DNA from: Prolixibacter sp. NT017
Lineage (GTDB): Bacteria; Bacteroidota; Bacteroidia; Bacteroidales; Prolixibacteraceae
DNA: 64,000 nt
Direction: 5' to 3'
NCBI RefSeq assembly: GCF_009617875.1
Contig: NZ_BLAV01000001.1
Span: forward strand, 4,588,001-4,652,000
The notes under the pieces are model-generated. The model was given only the letters and a program-made list of their open reading frames with translations. It made no database searches and was not told the origin of the DNA. This document shows positions 34,346 through 42,975 of this stretch, in pieces; within the stretch, counting starts at the first letter, position 1; each line of letters begins with the position of its first letter. The translations under genes and the position numbers were made by a program.

Positions 34346-35899
34346 ATGAAGACGATCCGAATTCTTTGGGCCGACGATGAAATTGATTTGCTTAAACCTC
34401 ACCTGCTTTTCCTCGAAGGAAAGGGGTATAGCGTAACTGCTGTAACAAACGGCGATGATGCCATCGAACAGGTCAACCGAAAGAACTTTGACATTATCTT
34501 TCTTGATGAGAATATGCCCGGCCTCAGTGGTCTGGAAACACTCGCCTCCATCAAGAATGTTGTCCCCGGAATCCCCGTGGTGATGATTACCAAAAGTGAG
34601 GAAGAGGACATTATGGAGGAGGCTATCGGTGCTAAAATCGCTGACTACCTGATTAAACCTGTCAATCCCAATCAGATATTACTTTCCATTAAGAAGAATA
34701 TTGATAAAGCGGAATTGGTTACCCGGAAAACGACCTCTGCTTATCAGAGTGAATTTGCACGACTGGGCATGCAAATCAACGACTCGCTGACGCACGAGGA
34801 TTGGGTGGAAGTGTACCGGAAACTGGTTTTCTGGGAATTGGAACTCGAGGAATCGGACGATCACACGATGGACGAAGTGCTGCTGATGCAAAAAAGCGAA
34901 GCCAATCAGGCATTTTCCCGTTTCGTGAAAAAGAATTATTTCGACTGGCTGGAACAACCGGCCGGCGAACGCCCGTTAATTTCTCCCGATCTTTTCCGTC
35001 ACCGCGTTTTCCCGTTGCTCGACCAGGGTGAAAAAGTCTTTGTCTTGCTGATTGATAATCTCCGATACGATCAATGGCGTATTCTTCAGCAGATTGTTCG
35101 GGAATATTACACGACCGACGAAGAGGAATTGTACTTCAGTATTTTACCTACTGCGACGATGTATGCCCGGAATGCGATTTTTTCAGGATTGATGCCGTCC
35201 GAAATTGCCAAAACCTATCCGAATCTTTGGTTGAATGAAGAGGAAGAGGGCATCAAGAATCAGCACGAAGAGGAGTTGTTTACCCGCCAGATGGCTCGTT
35301 ATGGGCGAAGTGAGAAATTCAGTTTCGAAAAGATGACCAACCTGAAATCAGGCCGGCGTGTGCTCGATAACCTCGCCAATATGCTCGAAAATCCACTTTC
35401 CGTGATGGTCATCAACTTTGTCGATATTATGTCGCATGCGCGGACGGAAATGGACATGATTCGCGAGCTGGCCAACGACGAAGCGGCTTACCGATCTCTC
35501 ACCGAATCGTGGTTCCGACACTCTCCATTGCTCGAGTTGATTAAGGAGCTGTCGACAAGAGATATCAAGCTCGTGGTCACGACCGACCACGGTACCATTC
35601 GCGTTCACAATCCGCTTAAGGTGATAGGCGAACGGTCAACAAATACCAACCTGCGCTACAAGCAGGGGCGTAATCTGAAATACAATCGGAAGGAAGTATT
35701 TGAAATGACGAACCCGGGAGCGGGATTTTTGCCGTCGTCCAATGTCAGTTCAACGTTTATTTTCGCCAGTGGAACCGATTTCTTCGCGTACCCGAATAAC
35801 TACAATTATTACGTGAGTTATTACCGAGATACCTTCCAGCACGGTGGTATTTCACTGGAGGAAATGCTCGTGCCGTTTGTTACGCTTTCTCCGCGTTAA
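34346..35899 (+). CDS. porX: Type IX secretion response regulator PorX
   Basis: 517 aa. A receiver domain (residues 1-120) has DDE at 10-12, the phospho-acceptor Asp54 in IIFLDENMPG and Lys104 in YLIKPVNP. A helical linker follows, then a PglZ/alkaline-phosphatase-superfamily domain (about 210-517) with VFVLLIDNLRYDQWRIL, PTATMYARNAIFSGL, and the metal ligands of VINFVDIMSHAR and VVTTDHGTIRV. In Porphyromonas PorX works with the kinase PorY and sigma factor SigP and its effector domain has phosphodiesterase activity. It lies 58 bp after sprE on the same strand. Confidence 0.96.
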   Translation: MKTIRILWADDEIDLLKPHLLFLEGKGYSVTAVTNGDDAIEQVNRKNFDIIFLDENMPGLSGLETLASIKNVVPGIPVVMITKSEEEDIMEEAIGAKIADYLIKPVNPNQILLSIKKNIDKAELVTRKTTSAYQSEFARLGMQINDSLTHEDWVEVYRKLVFWELELEESDDHTMDEVLLMQKSEANQAFSRFVKKNYFDWLEQPAGERPLISPDLFRHRVFPLLDQGEKVFVLLIDNLRYDQWRILQQIVREYYTTDEEELYFSILPTATMYARNAIFSGLMPSEIAKTYPNLWLNEEEEGIKNQHEEELFTRQMARYGRSEKFSFEKMTNLKSGRRVLDNLANMLENPLSVMVINFVDIMSHARTEMDMIRELANDEAAYRSLTESWFRHSPLLELIKELSTRDIKLVVTTDHGTIRVHNPLKVIGERSTNTNLRYKQGRNLKYNRKEVFEMTNPGAGFLPSSNVSSTFIFASGTDFFAYPNNYNYYVSYYRDTFQHGGISLEEMLVPFVTLSPR

Positions 35900-35905
35900 G
35901 CAAAA

Positions 35906-36100
35906 TTACATTCGCTGACGTTCGAAAATAAGCTCAAAATAGCTGGCAGAACCGTACCCCGAAGTTGGCGGTGCAAAAATCTGTACCAGCTTCCAGCCGT
36001 CTTTTGTCATGCGCGCTGTTACTTCGTGGTAGTCTTCTTTGGGCTTCCTAAAAAAAGGAGTCAGCTTGATGCGGTAGAATTTGTATTCGTAGCGATCCAT
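35906..36100 (-). CDS. DUF4177 family small protein
   Basis: 64 aa. The pattern YEYKFYRI...DYHEVTARMTKDGWKLVQIFAPPTSGYGSASYFELIFER is the DUF4177 signature: a beta-hairpin, one helix with a GWELV-like turn, and a final strand. Function of the family is unknown. It is convergent with porX (6 bp between stops) and lies downstream of rlmN in the same orientation, after an 81-bp gap. Confidence 0.82.
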   Translation of the reverse strand: MDRYEYKFYRIKLTPFFRKPKEDYHEVTARMTKDGWKLVQIFAPPTSGYGSASYFELIFERQRM

Positions 36101-36181
36101 GGGTTGGAAGATTAATTGTTTTCACCCAAGGTAAAACGAATTTGTGAAATTCTGTCTGGATTTTTTGCTTTTGCGAAGAGC

Positions 36182-37225
36182 TTAATAGTCCGGCTCTTCT
36201 TCTTTTTTCACCAGCGCTTTGGTCGACAGCAATCCGCAGGCGGCATAAATGTCCTGTCCGCGCGAAGCACGAATGGTGGTCAGAATTCCTTTGCTGTTGA
36301 GCAAATCCTTGAATGACTGCAGTGTCTCTTCATCGCTGCTTTTGAGCGGTGTATCCGGAATGGGATGAAACCGGATGAGGTTGATACGGCATTTGATGCC
36401 GTTGAGGATGCGGGCCAGCTCCTTGGCGTGTGCCGGGGTATCGTTCAATCCGCCAAACATGATGTACTCGAATGAAACGCGGCGTTGCCGGCCAAATTCC
36501 CAGCTTTTGATCTCGTCTAAAACTTTTTGAATCGGGTAAGCGGTTTGGATCGGCATCAGCTGTTTGCGCTCCTCATCGAAAGGTGAGTGCAGGCTGACAG
36601 CCAAATGGGCCGTGCTGGTTTCCAGGAATTTTTTCATTCCCGGAAGGATACCAATGGTCGAAACGGTGATTCGTTTTGGACTCATCGCATAGCCCCAGTC
36701 CGACGTCAGGATTTCGACGCTCTTCAGGACATTGTCGAGGTTGTCGAACGGTTCGCCCATTCCCATGTATACGATGTTACTTACCTCACCGTTTTCCTCG
36801 ATGCTGCGAATCTGGTTCACAATTTCGCCGGCAGTCAGGTGTCCCTGGAAACCTTGCTTTCCGGTCATGCAGAAGAGGCAGCCCATTTTACAACCCACCT
36901 GCGACGATACGCAAACGGTTTTGCGATCGTTCTCCGGGATCATCGCTGTTTCGATGAATTTCGCATGGTCAGTGGGGAAAAGATATTTCTTGGTTCCGTC
37001 GATGCTGGCCTGTACTTTGGTTGGTGCGCTCAGTCCGAATTCAAAATGCTCTTTCAACGCTTCCCTTCCCTTCACCGACAGGTTGGTCATCTCGTCGATG
37101 GAACGAATGTCCTTTTTGTACAGCCAGTCAGCCATCTGTTTGGCCGCAAATTTGGGCAAGCCAACCTGTGCTGCTACTGCTTTCAGTTCATCGAGCGTTT
37201 TTCCAAATAATCTTTCCTTCTCCAT
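36182..37225 (-). CDS. rlmN: Dual-specificity 23S rRNA/tRNA adenine-C2 methyltransferase RlmN
   Basis: 347 aa from the ATG at 37225 (MEKERLFGKTLDELKAVAAQVGLPKFAAKQMADWLY); the earlier in-frame ATG at 37276 adds an unconserved stretch. Radical-SAM enzyme that methylates A2503 of 23S rRNA and A37 of some tRNAs. The cluster motif is CxxxCxxC in VSSQVGCKMGCLFCMTGKQGF (about 110-130). VYMGMGEPFDNLDNV, the LAVSLHSPFDEERKQLMP segment and the C-terminal Cys for the methylation intermediate (DIYAACGLL) are present. Confidence 0.96.
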   Translation of the reverse strand: MEKERLFGKTLDELKAVAAQVGLPKFAAKQMADWLYKKDIRSIDEMTNLSVKGREALKEHFEFGLSAPTKVQASIDGTKKYLFPTDHAKFIETAMIPENDRKTVCVSSQVGCKMGCLFCMTGKQGFQGHLTAGEIVNQIRSIEENGEVSNIVYMGMGEPFDNLDNVLKSVEILTSDWGYAMSPKRITVSTIGILPGMKKFLETSTAHLAVSLHSPFDEERKQLMPIQTAYPIQKVLDEIKSWEFGRQRRVSFEYIMFGGLNDTPAHAKELARILNGIKCRINLIRFHPIPDTPLKSSDEETLQSFKDLLNSKGILTTIRASRGQDIYAACGLLSTKALVKKEEEPDY

Positions 37226-37324
37226 GCTGCTCCTCTGTTTAGGCCAAAGCTTTTGATTTTCCTTTAACCGCTGCAAAGATAATCAATGTACACCGCATCA
37301 CGAACGATGCATGTAAATCGTTCA

Positions 37325-38005
37325 TTAAAAATAGATTTCGGCCACAATGTTTCCGTAGGGAATTCCTTTCCGGATGAGCAGGTCGCGGGTTTCGACGACC
37401 ATTTCCGGACTACCGCAGAGATAGAATTTCTGATCCTTCGGTAAATTATTCTGGTCTTCCAGGAAATGGGTAAGTCGTCCGTGGTACACATCGCCGCCTT
37501 TTTCCTGCGAACAGCAACGGATATACTGATCTTTCAATTCCGGCAGGAACTCATCTTCGAAGTAAAAATTTTGGAGGTAACGTCCGCCATGTACAACCGT
37601 TTTGTTTGTGCCCAAACCGGATTTGAACATGCTGTAGAATGGCGCAATCCCGGTTCCAGAAGCTACCCACCAGGCTGGTTCATCATCACCGGTGAAATCA
37701 CCCATCGGTTCCGAAATCAGAATTGAATCGCCGGGCTGTAACTTGGCCAGACGCGGTGTGAGCCAACCACCGCCTTTTACGTTGAACAGGATTTTCAGTT
37801 CGTCTTCTTTTTCGCCGCTGCAAATGCTGTACATGCGGGGTGGTTCGCCTTCCGGCAGACCGATTTTTACTACTTGTCCTGCTTTGAAATCGTGGAGCCG
37901 GGGCAAGGAAAGAACATAAACACCGGGCGCAATTTCGTCGTTTTTCAGAAGGGCTACCTGGTATAACTCATCGTCGTATTTTGTGTAATCAGCTGATTTT
38001 CCCAT
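37325..38005 (-). CDS. Ferredoxin-NADP+ reductase (FAD/NAD(P) oxidoreductase)
   Basis: 226 aa. The FAD-binding barrel (residues 1-100) carries RMYSICSG, the flavin-contacting R-x-Y-S motif. The NADP-binding half begins WWVASGTGIAPFYSMFKS (about 110-128) and ends with CGSPEMVVETRDLLIRKGI and a final aromatic in YGNIVAEIYF, as in bacterial Fpr proteins. It transfers electrons between NADPH and ferredoxin or flavodoxin. No ferredoxin gene lies nearby. Monocistronic on the minus strand. Confidence 0.9.
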   Translation of the reverse strand: MGKSADYTKYDDELYQVALLKNDEIAPGVYVLSLPRLHDFKAGQVVKIGLPEGEPPRMYSICSGEKEDELKILFNVKGGGWLTPRLAKLQPGDSILISEPMGDFTGDDEPAWWVASGTGIAPFYSMFKSGLGTNKTVVHGGRYLQNFYFEDEFLPELKDQYIRCCSQEKGGDVYHGRLTHFLEDQNNLPKDQKFYLCGSPEMVVETRDLLIRKGIPYGNIVAEIYF

Positions 38006-38205
38006 AAAGCGTTATGCGTTTGTGTTGAATAAACACCCATCCATCCGGTTGGTTCAGCCTCAGGAAAAATCAGGCAACTTTCGTCAAAAATGACTGATGC
38101 ACTATAATTTGGACAGCTTTCTCCGAAATTCCTTTTAAAAATTTCGGCAGTCATGCTAAAAAAGGTAATTTTACATCTTGAATCTCATGGAAATACCTTC
38201 GAAAG

Positions 38206-38724
38206 ATGATCCTGTCGGGAAAGGAAATTGAAAAACAGCTGAACCGGAAGATCTTTATTGATCCCTTCCGGCCTGAGCAGTTGAATCCGAACAGTTACAA
38301 TCTTCGTTTGCATAACCAACTATTGGTGTACGATGAGGATGTGCTTGACATGAAGAGTCCGAACAAGGTGAGTGAGATGGAAATTCCACCGGAAGGCCTG
38401 ACACTGCAACCCAATAAACTGTACCTGGGACGTACCTTGGAGTACACCCGGACCGAGGATTACGTTCCGATGCTCGAAGGACGTTCGTCTGTCGGGCGAC
38501 TGGGACTGTTTATTCATGTGACGGCAGGCTTCGGCGATGTGGGATTCAGCGGTTACTGGACACTGGAAATATTTTGTGTTCAGCCGGTTCGTATTTATGC
38601 CGGTGTGGAAATCTGCCAGATTTACTACCACACCATCGACGGGGAATACGAACGGTATAAAAGTGGAAAATATCAATTGAATCAGGGGATACAACCGAGT
38701 TTGCTTTACAGGGATTTTGAGTGA
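38206..38724 (+). CDS. dcd: dCTP deaminase
   Basis: 172 aa. Trimeric enzyme of the dUTPase fold that converts dCTP to dUTP as a source of dTMP. MILSGKEIEKQL at the start, LNPNSYNLRL, and the catalytic segment GRSSVGRLGLFIHVTAGFGDVGFSGYWTLEIF with the conserved Ser, Arg and Glu. It is a few residues shorter than the E. coli enzyme but ends at the expected region. GAAAG lies 2-5 bp before the ATG. The stop overlaps the yidD start (TGATG). Confidence 0.95.
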   Translation: MILSGKEIEKQLNRKIFIDPFRPEQLNPNSYNLRLHNQLLVYDEDVLDMKSPNKVSEMEIPPEGLTLQPNKLYLGRTLEYTRTEDYVPMLEGRSSVGRLGLFIHVTAGFGDVGFSGYWTLEIFCVQPVRIYAGVEICQIYYHTIDGEYERYKSGKYQLNQGIQPSLLYRDFE

Positions 38725-38993
38725 TGGGAAAGTGGGTTCGTAAAATTTTTATCTGGATTTTGAAGATTCCGGTGTATTTCTACCGGTATTTCATTTCGCC
38801 AATGACACCGGCTTCGTGCCGCCATATTCCAACGTGTTCGGAGTATGCGGTGAAGGCGCTGGAAATTCACGGCCCCATTAAGGGTTTGTTTCTGGGAACC
38901 CGACGCATTCTGCATTGTCACCCCTGGGGAACACATGGCTATGACCCGGTTCCACCGAGAAAAATTAAAGTGAAAACCCTTAAACTGAAGTAG
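38724..38993 (+). CDS. yidD: Membrane protein insertion efficiency factor YidD
   Basis: 89 aa from the ATG at 38724, which overlaps the dcd stop codon (a GTG one codon earlier is possible). An amphipathic, basic N-terminal helix (WVRKIFIWILKIPVYFYRYF) is followed by the family core CRHIPTCSEYAVKALEIHGPIKG and GTRRILHCHPWGTHGYDPVP, with three conserved Cys. It acts at the inner face of the inner membrane to help YidC. Synteny is unusual: elsewhere the gene often sits between rnpA and yidC, but here it is coupled to dcd. Confidence 0.95.
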   Translation: MGKWVRKIFIWILKIPVYFYRYFISPMTPASCRHIPTCSEYAVKALEIHGPIKGLFLGTRRILHCHPWGTHGYDPVPPRKIKVKTLKLK

Positions 38994-39002
38994 CATTTCT
39001 GC

Positions 39003-39893
39003 ATGAAGAAGATTTTAATTTTGTTGACCATTGCGTCATTTCTGTTTGGTTCCTGTTCAAATCGTTCGCACAAGTCGTCTGGTGGCAGCCAGGCTGATTC
39101 TGCTGCGGTTTTTGTCAGTATTCTACCGTTAAAATATTTTGCCAAACAAATCATTGGCGATCGGTTTCCCGTTGAGGTGATGGTTCCGCCGGGAGCGAGT
39201 CCGGCTACTTATGAGCCTACGCCCCGGCAAATACAAAAACTTTCGAATGCAGCGGCCTACTTTGCGGTTGGTCATCTTGGTTTTGAGAATGCGTGGTTGA
39301 ACCGCATCCGGCAGGCCAATCCCAACATGGAATTGTTTTACACCGATACCGGAATTACGCTGATTAAGGGTGATACGATACAACACGGCGACCACGACCA
39401 TCACGAAGGGGTCGATCCGCATATCTGGACATCGCCCAAGCAGGCCAAGCAAATTGCCATCAATATCTTCGAAGGAATGGTGGCCATCGATCCGGGTAAC
39501 CGGGAATATTACTACCAAAACCTGCAGAAGCTGTTTGACGAGATTGCCCGGGTTGACCACGAGGTCAGCATGAAGCTGTCTCTATTGAAAGGAAAGCGGT
39601 TCCTGATTTTCCATCCGTCGCTGGGCTACCTGGCACGCGACTATGGTCTGATTCAGGAATCCATCGAATTTGAAGGGAAATCACCTTCGCCCAAACACAT
39701 GGAGGAGATTGTGAAAAAGGCCCGGAAGCAGCACATCAAGCTGATCCTGATTCAGAAGCAATTCGATAAAGCGGACGCTGAAACCATTGCCCGCGAAATC
39801 CATGCCGATGTGATGCAAATCGACCCACTGGACGAGGACTGGCCAAAGGAAACACTCTCTATTGCAGCTAAGTTGTTTGACAGTCTTTGGTGA
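39003..39893 (+). CDS. znuA: Zinc ABC transporter, substrate-binding lipoprotein
   Basis: 296 aa. Signal MKKILILLTIASFLFGSC with lipobox FGSC. Cluster 9 binding protein: VFVSILPLKYFAKQIIGDRFPVEVMVPPGASPATYEPTP at the N-terminus, a short His-rich loop HGDHDHHEGVDPHIWTSP (about 122-140), and the long linking helix with FLIFHPSLGYLARDYGL. His residues in PATYEP-GHLGFE, DPHIW and FHPS are the likely metal ligands. With znuC and znuB it should take up zinc, possibly manganese. It begins 9 bp after yidD. Confidence 0.9.
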   Translation: MKKILILLTIASFLFGSCSNRSHKSSGGSQADSAAVFVSILPLKYFAKQIIGDRFPVEVMVPPGASPATYEPTPRQIQKLSNAAAYFAVGHLGFENAWLNRIRQANPNMELFYTDTGITLIKGDTIQHGDHDHHEGVDPHIWTSPKQAKQIAINIFEGMVAIDPGNREYYYQNLQKLFDEIARVDHEVSMKLSLLKGKRFLIFHPSLGYLARDYGLIQESIEFEGKSPSPKHMEEIVKKARKQHIKLILIQKQFDKADAETIAREIHADVMQIDPLDEDWPKETLSIAAKLFDSLW

Positions 39894-40004
39894 ACTACTC
39901 CCGCTTAGGGTTGTTACTTCATTGTTTAATTGCTAATTTCATTTTTTACTGACGGAATATTCCATCGGGGAATGAACCGGCGGTTGAAACGGAAACGAAT
40001 ACAC

Positions 40005-40760
40005 ATGGAAAGTCTCCTCGAAATACGCAATATGTCCGCGGGCTACGAAAAGAAAGTGGTCCTGAGCAACGTGAACCTGACCGTTAATCCCCAAGATTTT
40101 ATCGGGGTAATTGGCCCCAATGGAGGTGGAAAAACGACCTTGCTGAAAACCATGCTGGGGTTGTTGCCACCCATCAAAGGCGAAATTGTTTTCAATGAGT
40201 CGATGCGGGAAGGTTCCCATCATCATATTGGGTATCTGCCGCAGGTGAACCGGATTGACAAGAAGTTTCCCATTACGGTTTTTGATGTGGTGCGAAGCGG
40301 ACTGATGTCGCGGAACCGGCTGATTGGACGTTATTCCCGCGAGGAAAACGAACGAACTACCGATTTGCTGCAAAAGATGGGTATTTACACTTTGCGGAAA
40401 AAAGCAGTCGGCGAACTGTCAGGCGGACAGTTGCAACGGGTGTTGTTGAGCCGTGCGTTGGTGAACCAGCCGAAATTGCTGATTCTGGACGAGCCGAACA
40501 CGTATGTCGACAATAAGTTTGAGCGTGAGTTGTACGAGCGGCTGCGTATCCTTAACAAGGATATGGCGATTATGCTGGTTTCGCACGACGTGGGTACGAT
40601 TACTGCTTATGTAAAAACCATCGCTTGTGTGAATCGCAACCTGCATTACCACCCGTCGAATAAAATATCAACCGAACAACTGGCGGCTTATGAATGTCCG
40701 ATTCAGATTATCTCGCACGGACAAATACCGCACACCGTTCTCTTACAACACGATCACTAA
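40005..40760 (+). CDS. znuC: Zinc ABC transporter, ATP-binding protein
   Basis: 251 aa from the ATG at 40005; the frame is open upstream, but MESLLEIRNMSAGYEKKVVLSNVNL is the expected N-terminus. Walker A GPNGGGKTTLLKT (about 39-51), Q-loop in GYLPQVNRIDKKFP, signature LSGGQLQRVLLSRAL, Walker B KLLILDEPNTYVD and the switch His in MLVSHD are complete. It powers the ZnuB permease. The stop codon overlaps the znuB start (TAATG). Confidence 0.93.
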   Translation: MESLLEIRNMSAGYEKKVVLSNVNLTVNPQDFIGVIGPNGGGKTTLLKTMLGLLPPIKGEIVFNESMREGSHHHIGYLPQVNRIDKKFPITVFDVVRSGLMSRNRLIGRYSREENERTTDLLQKMGIYTLRKKAVGELSGGQLQRVLLSRALVNQPKLLILDEPNTYVDNKFERELYERLRILNKDMAIMLVSHDVGTITAYVKTIACVNRNLHYHPSNKISTEQLAAYECPIQIISHGQIPHTVLLQHDH

Positions 40761-41605
40761 TGGATAGCCTGGCCTCAATTTTTCAATTCGGATTTTTTCA
40801 AAATGCCTTCTGGGCGGCGCTCATGGCGAGCATCACCTGTGGACTGGTGGGAACTTACATCGTTTCGCGACGCATTGTTTTCATCAGCGGTGGTATTACA
40901 CACGCTTCGTTTGGCGGCATCGGTCTGGGATATTTCCTGGGCATCAACCCGATCCTGGGAGCGTTGATTTTTGGTGTGTTGTCGGCACTGGGCATCGAAT
41001 TCTTTACCCGCAAAGCAGATGTGCGCGAGGACTCGGCTATCGCGATGTTGTGGGCATTTGGTATGGCTATCGGAATTATTTTCGTGTACCTCACACCGGG
41101 TTATGCGCCCAACCTGATGAGTTACCTTTTCGGGAATATCCTGACGGTTTCAGCCGGGAATTTACTTTTCATGGGGCTGATAACCTTGGCGGTAATTGCC
41201 TTTTTCATCACCTTCTTCCGGATGATCCTGTTTGTGTCGTTCGACGAAGAGTTTGCCCTGACCAACAATGCGCCGGTACGGTTATTCAACCTGGTGTTGA
41301 TTAGTTTGGTGGCGCTAACTATTGTGATGAATATCCGCGTGGTGGGAATCATCCTGGTGATGTCACTGCTGACCATTCCACAGGCCATTTCCAATATCTT
41401 CACCCGGAACTTCGGTACCATGATGATTTTGTCGGTGATTTTTGCCTTCATTGGTTCCATGGCCGGACTACTCTTTTCCTATTCTTTTAATATCCCTTCC
41501 GGCGCGTCCATCATCTTTGCGCTCGTGATCCTGTTTGGAATCCTGAAACTCGGCTCGGTTGGACTGGAACGACTCGGTAAGAACATGAGGTTGCCGCGGG
41601 TCTGA
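40760..41605 (+). CDS. znuB: Zinc ABC transporter, permease
   Basis: 281 aa from the ATG at 40760, overlapping the znuC stop. It has eight or nine hydrophobic segments; LVGTYIVSRRIVFISGGITHASFGGIGLGYFLG near the N-terminus and VVGIILVMSLLTIPQAISNIFTRNFGTMM near the C-terminus are family 3 metal ABC permease signatures. The end of the gene runs straight into the 42-bp tandem repeat array; the last residues (MRLPRV) may have been affected by it. Confidence 0.93.
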   Translation: MDSLASIFQFGFFQNAFWAALMASITCGLVGTYIVSRRIVFISGGITHASFGGIGLGYFLGINPILGALIFGVLSALGIEFFTRKADVREDSAIAMLWAFGMAIGIIFVYLTPGYAPNLMSYLFGNILTVSAGNLLFMGLITLAVIAFFITFFRMILFVSFDEEFALTNNAPVRLFNLVLISLVALTIVMNIRVVGIILVMSLLTIPQAISNIFTRNFGTMMILSVIFAFIGSMAGLLFSYSFNIPSGASIIFALVILFGILKLGSVGLERLGKNMRLPRV

Positions 41606-41925
41606 GGCGACCAAAACTTTCTGCGTTTTCTCATGCCCGGCCCCCCGGGGGACAAAATACGTCCGTGTTTTTTCATGCCCGGCTCCACGGGGAACAAAAT
41701 ACGTCCGCGTTTTTTCATGCCCGGCTCCACGGGGAACAAAATACGTCCGTGTTTTTTCATGCCCGGCTCCACGGGGAACAAAATACGTGCGCGTTTTTTC
41801 ATGCCCGGGCTCCCGGGGAACGGAATCCGTCCGCGTTCTCTCACGCCCTGGCCCAAGGGGAACAAAAACCGTTGAAGTTTTTTGATGCTGCAGCCCGGAG
41901 AAAAAGAAAATTCTGAGAGCTTTTC
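41606..41925. repeat. 42-bp palindromic tandem repeat array
   Basis: CATGCCC or a variant recurs at 41632, 41674, 41716, 41758, 41800, 41842 and (degenerate, GATGCTG) 41884, always 42 bp apart, with a partial unit before the first. Each unit has GCCCGGCTCCACGGGG (a CCCG...CGGG hairpin), then AACAAAATACGTCCG and GCGTTTTTT. The hairpin is kept while its bases change: the fifth unit has CCCGGG/CCCGGG and the sixth CCCT/AGGG. Because 42 is a multiple of 3, frames stay open on both strands, which produces spurious repetitive reading frames. It begins at the znuB stop and might act as a transcription attenuator. Confidence 0.85.
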
Positions 41926-41974
41926 CATATCACAACATTACGGGACGCAAATTTTCAAAGATCTCATTATTTCG

Positions 41975-42190
41975 ATTCAACTCCTTTGGAGTTGCTTGTT
42001 AGTAAGGTCGCTGGTCCTCCGGTTTCACCGGAGGTGAAGAATGATTATTCCCTTGCGGGAATCTCAGTTACCGGATGCTGAGACCAAAATCTACTTATTT
42101 TTCCGGCGAAGCCGGATGAATATTCATCTCCCCCCTTAAATTTGGGGGTTGGCACGCAGTAGTAGAACCACAACCCCGAAGTGGGTTGAA
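41975..42190 (+). repeat. Palindrome-rich direct repeat, left copy
   Basis: Hairpins in order: CAACTCC/GGAGTTG, CCTCCGG/CCGGAGG, TTCCC/GGGAA, TCCGGC/GCCGGA, and a C-run/G-run pair (CCCCC...GGGGG), ending with CCCCGAAGTGGGTTGAA. It matches 42718-42973 over its whole length apart from one insertion and scattered base changes. No gene is credible here. Confidence 0.8.
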
Positions 42191-42266
42191 TAATCTTCTC
42201 AAATCTTCGTAACTTATTTATTCGAAGAAAATTTCACTCCCAAGAACCTTTGAAAGTTATACGACC

Positions 42267-42713
42267 ATGGCCAGTTACCATCAAATCCTTTATCACATTA
42301 CATTCCGGACGAAGAATAACCAAAAAGTACTTCACTACTCTAGTAACGATGACTTGTTGAGATACATATGGGGCATCTTGAAAAACAAAAATTGTAAGCT
42401 ATATCGGGTTAATGCGGTTTCAGATCATGTGCATCTGGTTTGTTATCTTCATCCTTCAGTAGCATTAGCTGATTTAGTTCGGGAAATAAAGGTTTCTACT
42501 TCGCTTTGGATAAAGAGAGAAAAGATCTATCCTCGATTCAATGGATGGGCTGAAGGCTACGGAGCTTTTACCATGTCATTAAGGGAAAAGGACGCGACCA
42601 TAAAATATGTGATGAATCAACAGGAGCATCACAAGAAAGCCGATTTTCGAGAGGAATACATCAAGCTTTTAAATGAGAACGGGGTTACGTTCGACGAGAA
42701 GTATCTACTTTAA
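42267..42713 (+). CDS. REP-associated tyrosine transposase (IS200/TnpA_REP-like)
   Basis: 148 aa. The Y1 HUH fold is visible: MASYHQILYHITFRTKNNQKVL (first strand), the HUH metal motif DHVHLVCYLHPS (about residues 56-67), and the catalytic Tyr helix IKYVMNQQEHHKK (about 111-123) with the usual Tyr...NQxxHH spacing. Length and motifs agree with intact single-strand transposases of the IS200/RAYT group. There is no tnpB or other cargo. It is flanked by the direct repeats described above, the likely substrate. Confidence 0.9.
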   Translation: MASYHQILYHITFRTKNNQKVLHYSSNDDLLRYIWGILKNKNCKLYRVNAVSDHVHLVCYLHPSVALADLVREIKVSTSLWIKREKIYPRFNGWAEGYGAFTMSLREKDATIKYVMNQQEHHKKADFREEYIKLLNENGVTFDEKYLL

Positions 42714-42717
42714 AAAT

Positions 42718-42973
42718 ATTCAACTCCTTTGGAGTTGCTTGTTAGTAAGGTTGCTGGTCCTCCGGTTTCGCCGGAGGTGAAGAATGATTATTCCCTTGCG
42801 GGAATCTCCGTTATTAGATGCGGGGACCAAAATCTACTTACCCTTTCCGACTAAGCCTGGAAGAAGAGCAATTGTTCCCTATTTCCGGCGAAGGCCGGAT
42901 AAATATTCATCTCCCCCAATGCAATTGGGGGTTGGGTTTCTGAGGTTGGACCCCAACCCCGAAGCGGGTTGAA
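42718..42973 (+). repeat. Palindrome-rich direct repeat, right copy
   Basis: Same hairpin series as the left copy, with roughly 35-40 extra bases after AAAATCTACTTA. It ends CCCCGAAGCGGGTTGAA, 3 bp before the T tail of the phosphatase-gene terminator. Confidence 0.8.
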
Positions 42974-42975
42974 CT

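Larger units (their letters stand above)
41975..42973 (+). mobile_element. REP-associated transposase unit (RAYT gene between palindrome-rich direct repeats)
   Basis: A 216-bp sequence (41975-42190) recurs in the same orientation after the transposase gene (42718-42973). Both copies contain the same series of short palindromes. The unit resembles REP/BIME-type arrays with a resident RAYT gene more than a classic IS200, which has a single hairpin at each end. It fills most of the 1.4 kb between znuB and the phosphatase gene. Confidence 0.65.

Noticed and set aside
41479..41928. Repetitive 149-codon minus-strand frame, and an 80-codon plus-strand frame, over the 42-bp array
   Set aside because: Both frames are open only because the repeat period is a multiple of 3. 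The minus-strand frame runs into znuB antisense, and neither has a signal or fold.
42784..42972. 62-codon frame in the right flanking repeat
   Set aside because: It consists of repeat sequence only, with a frame that is not kept in the left copy.
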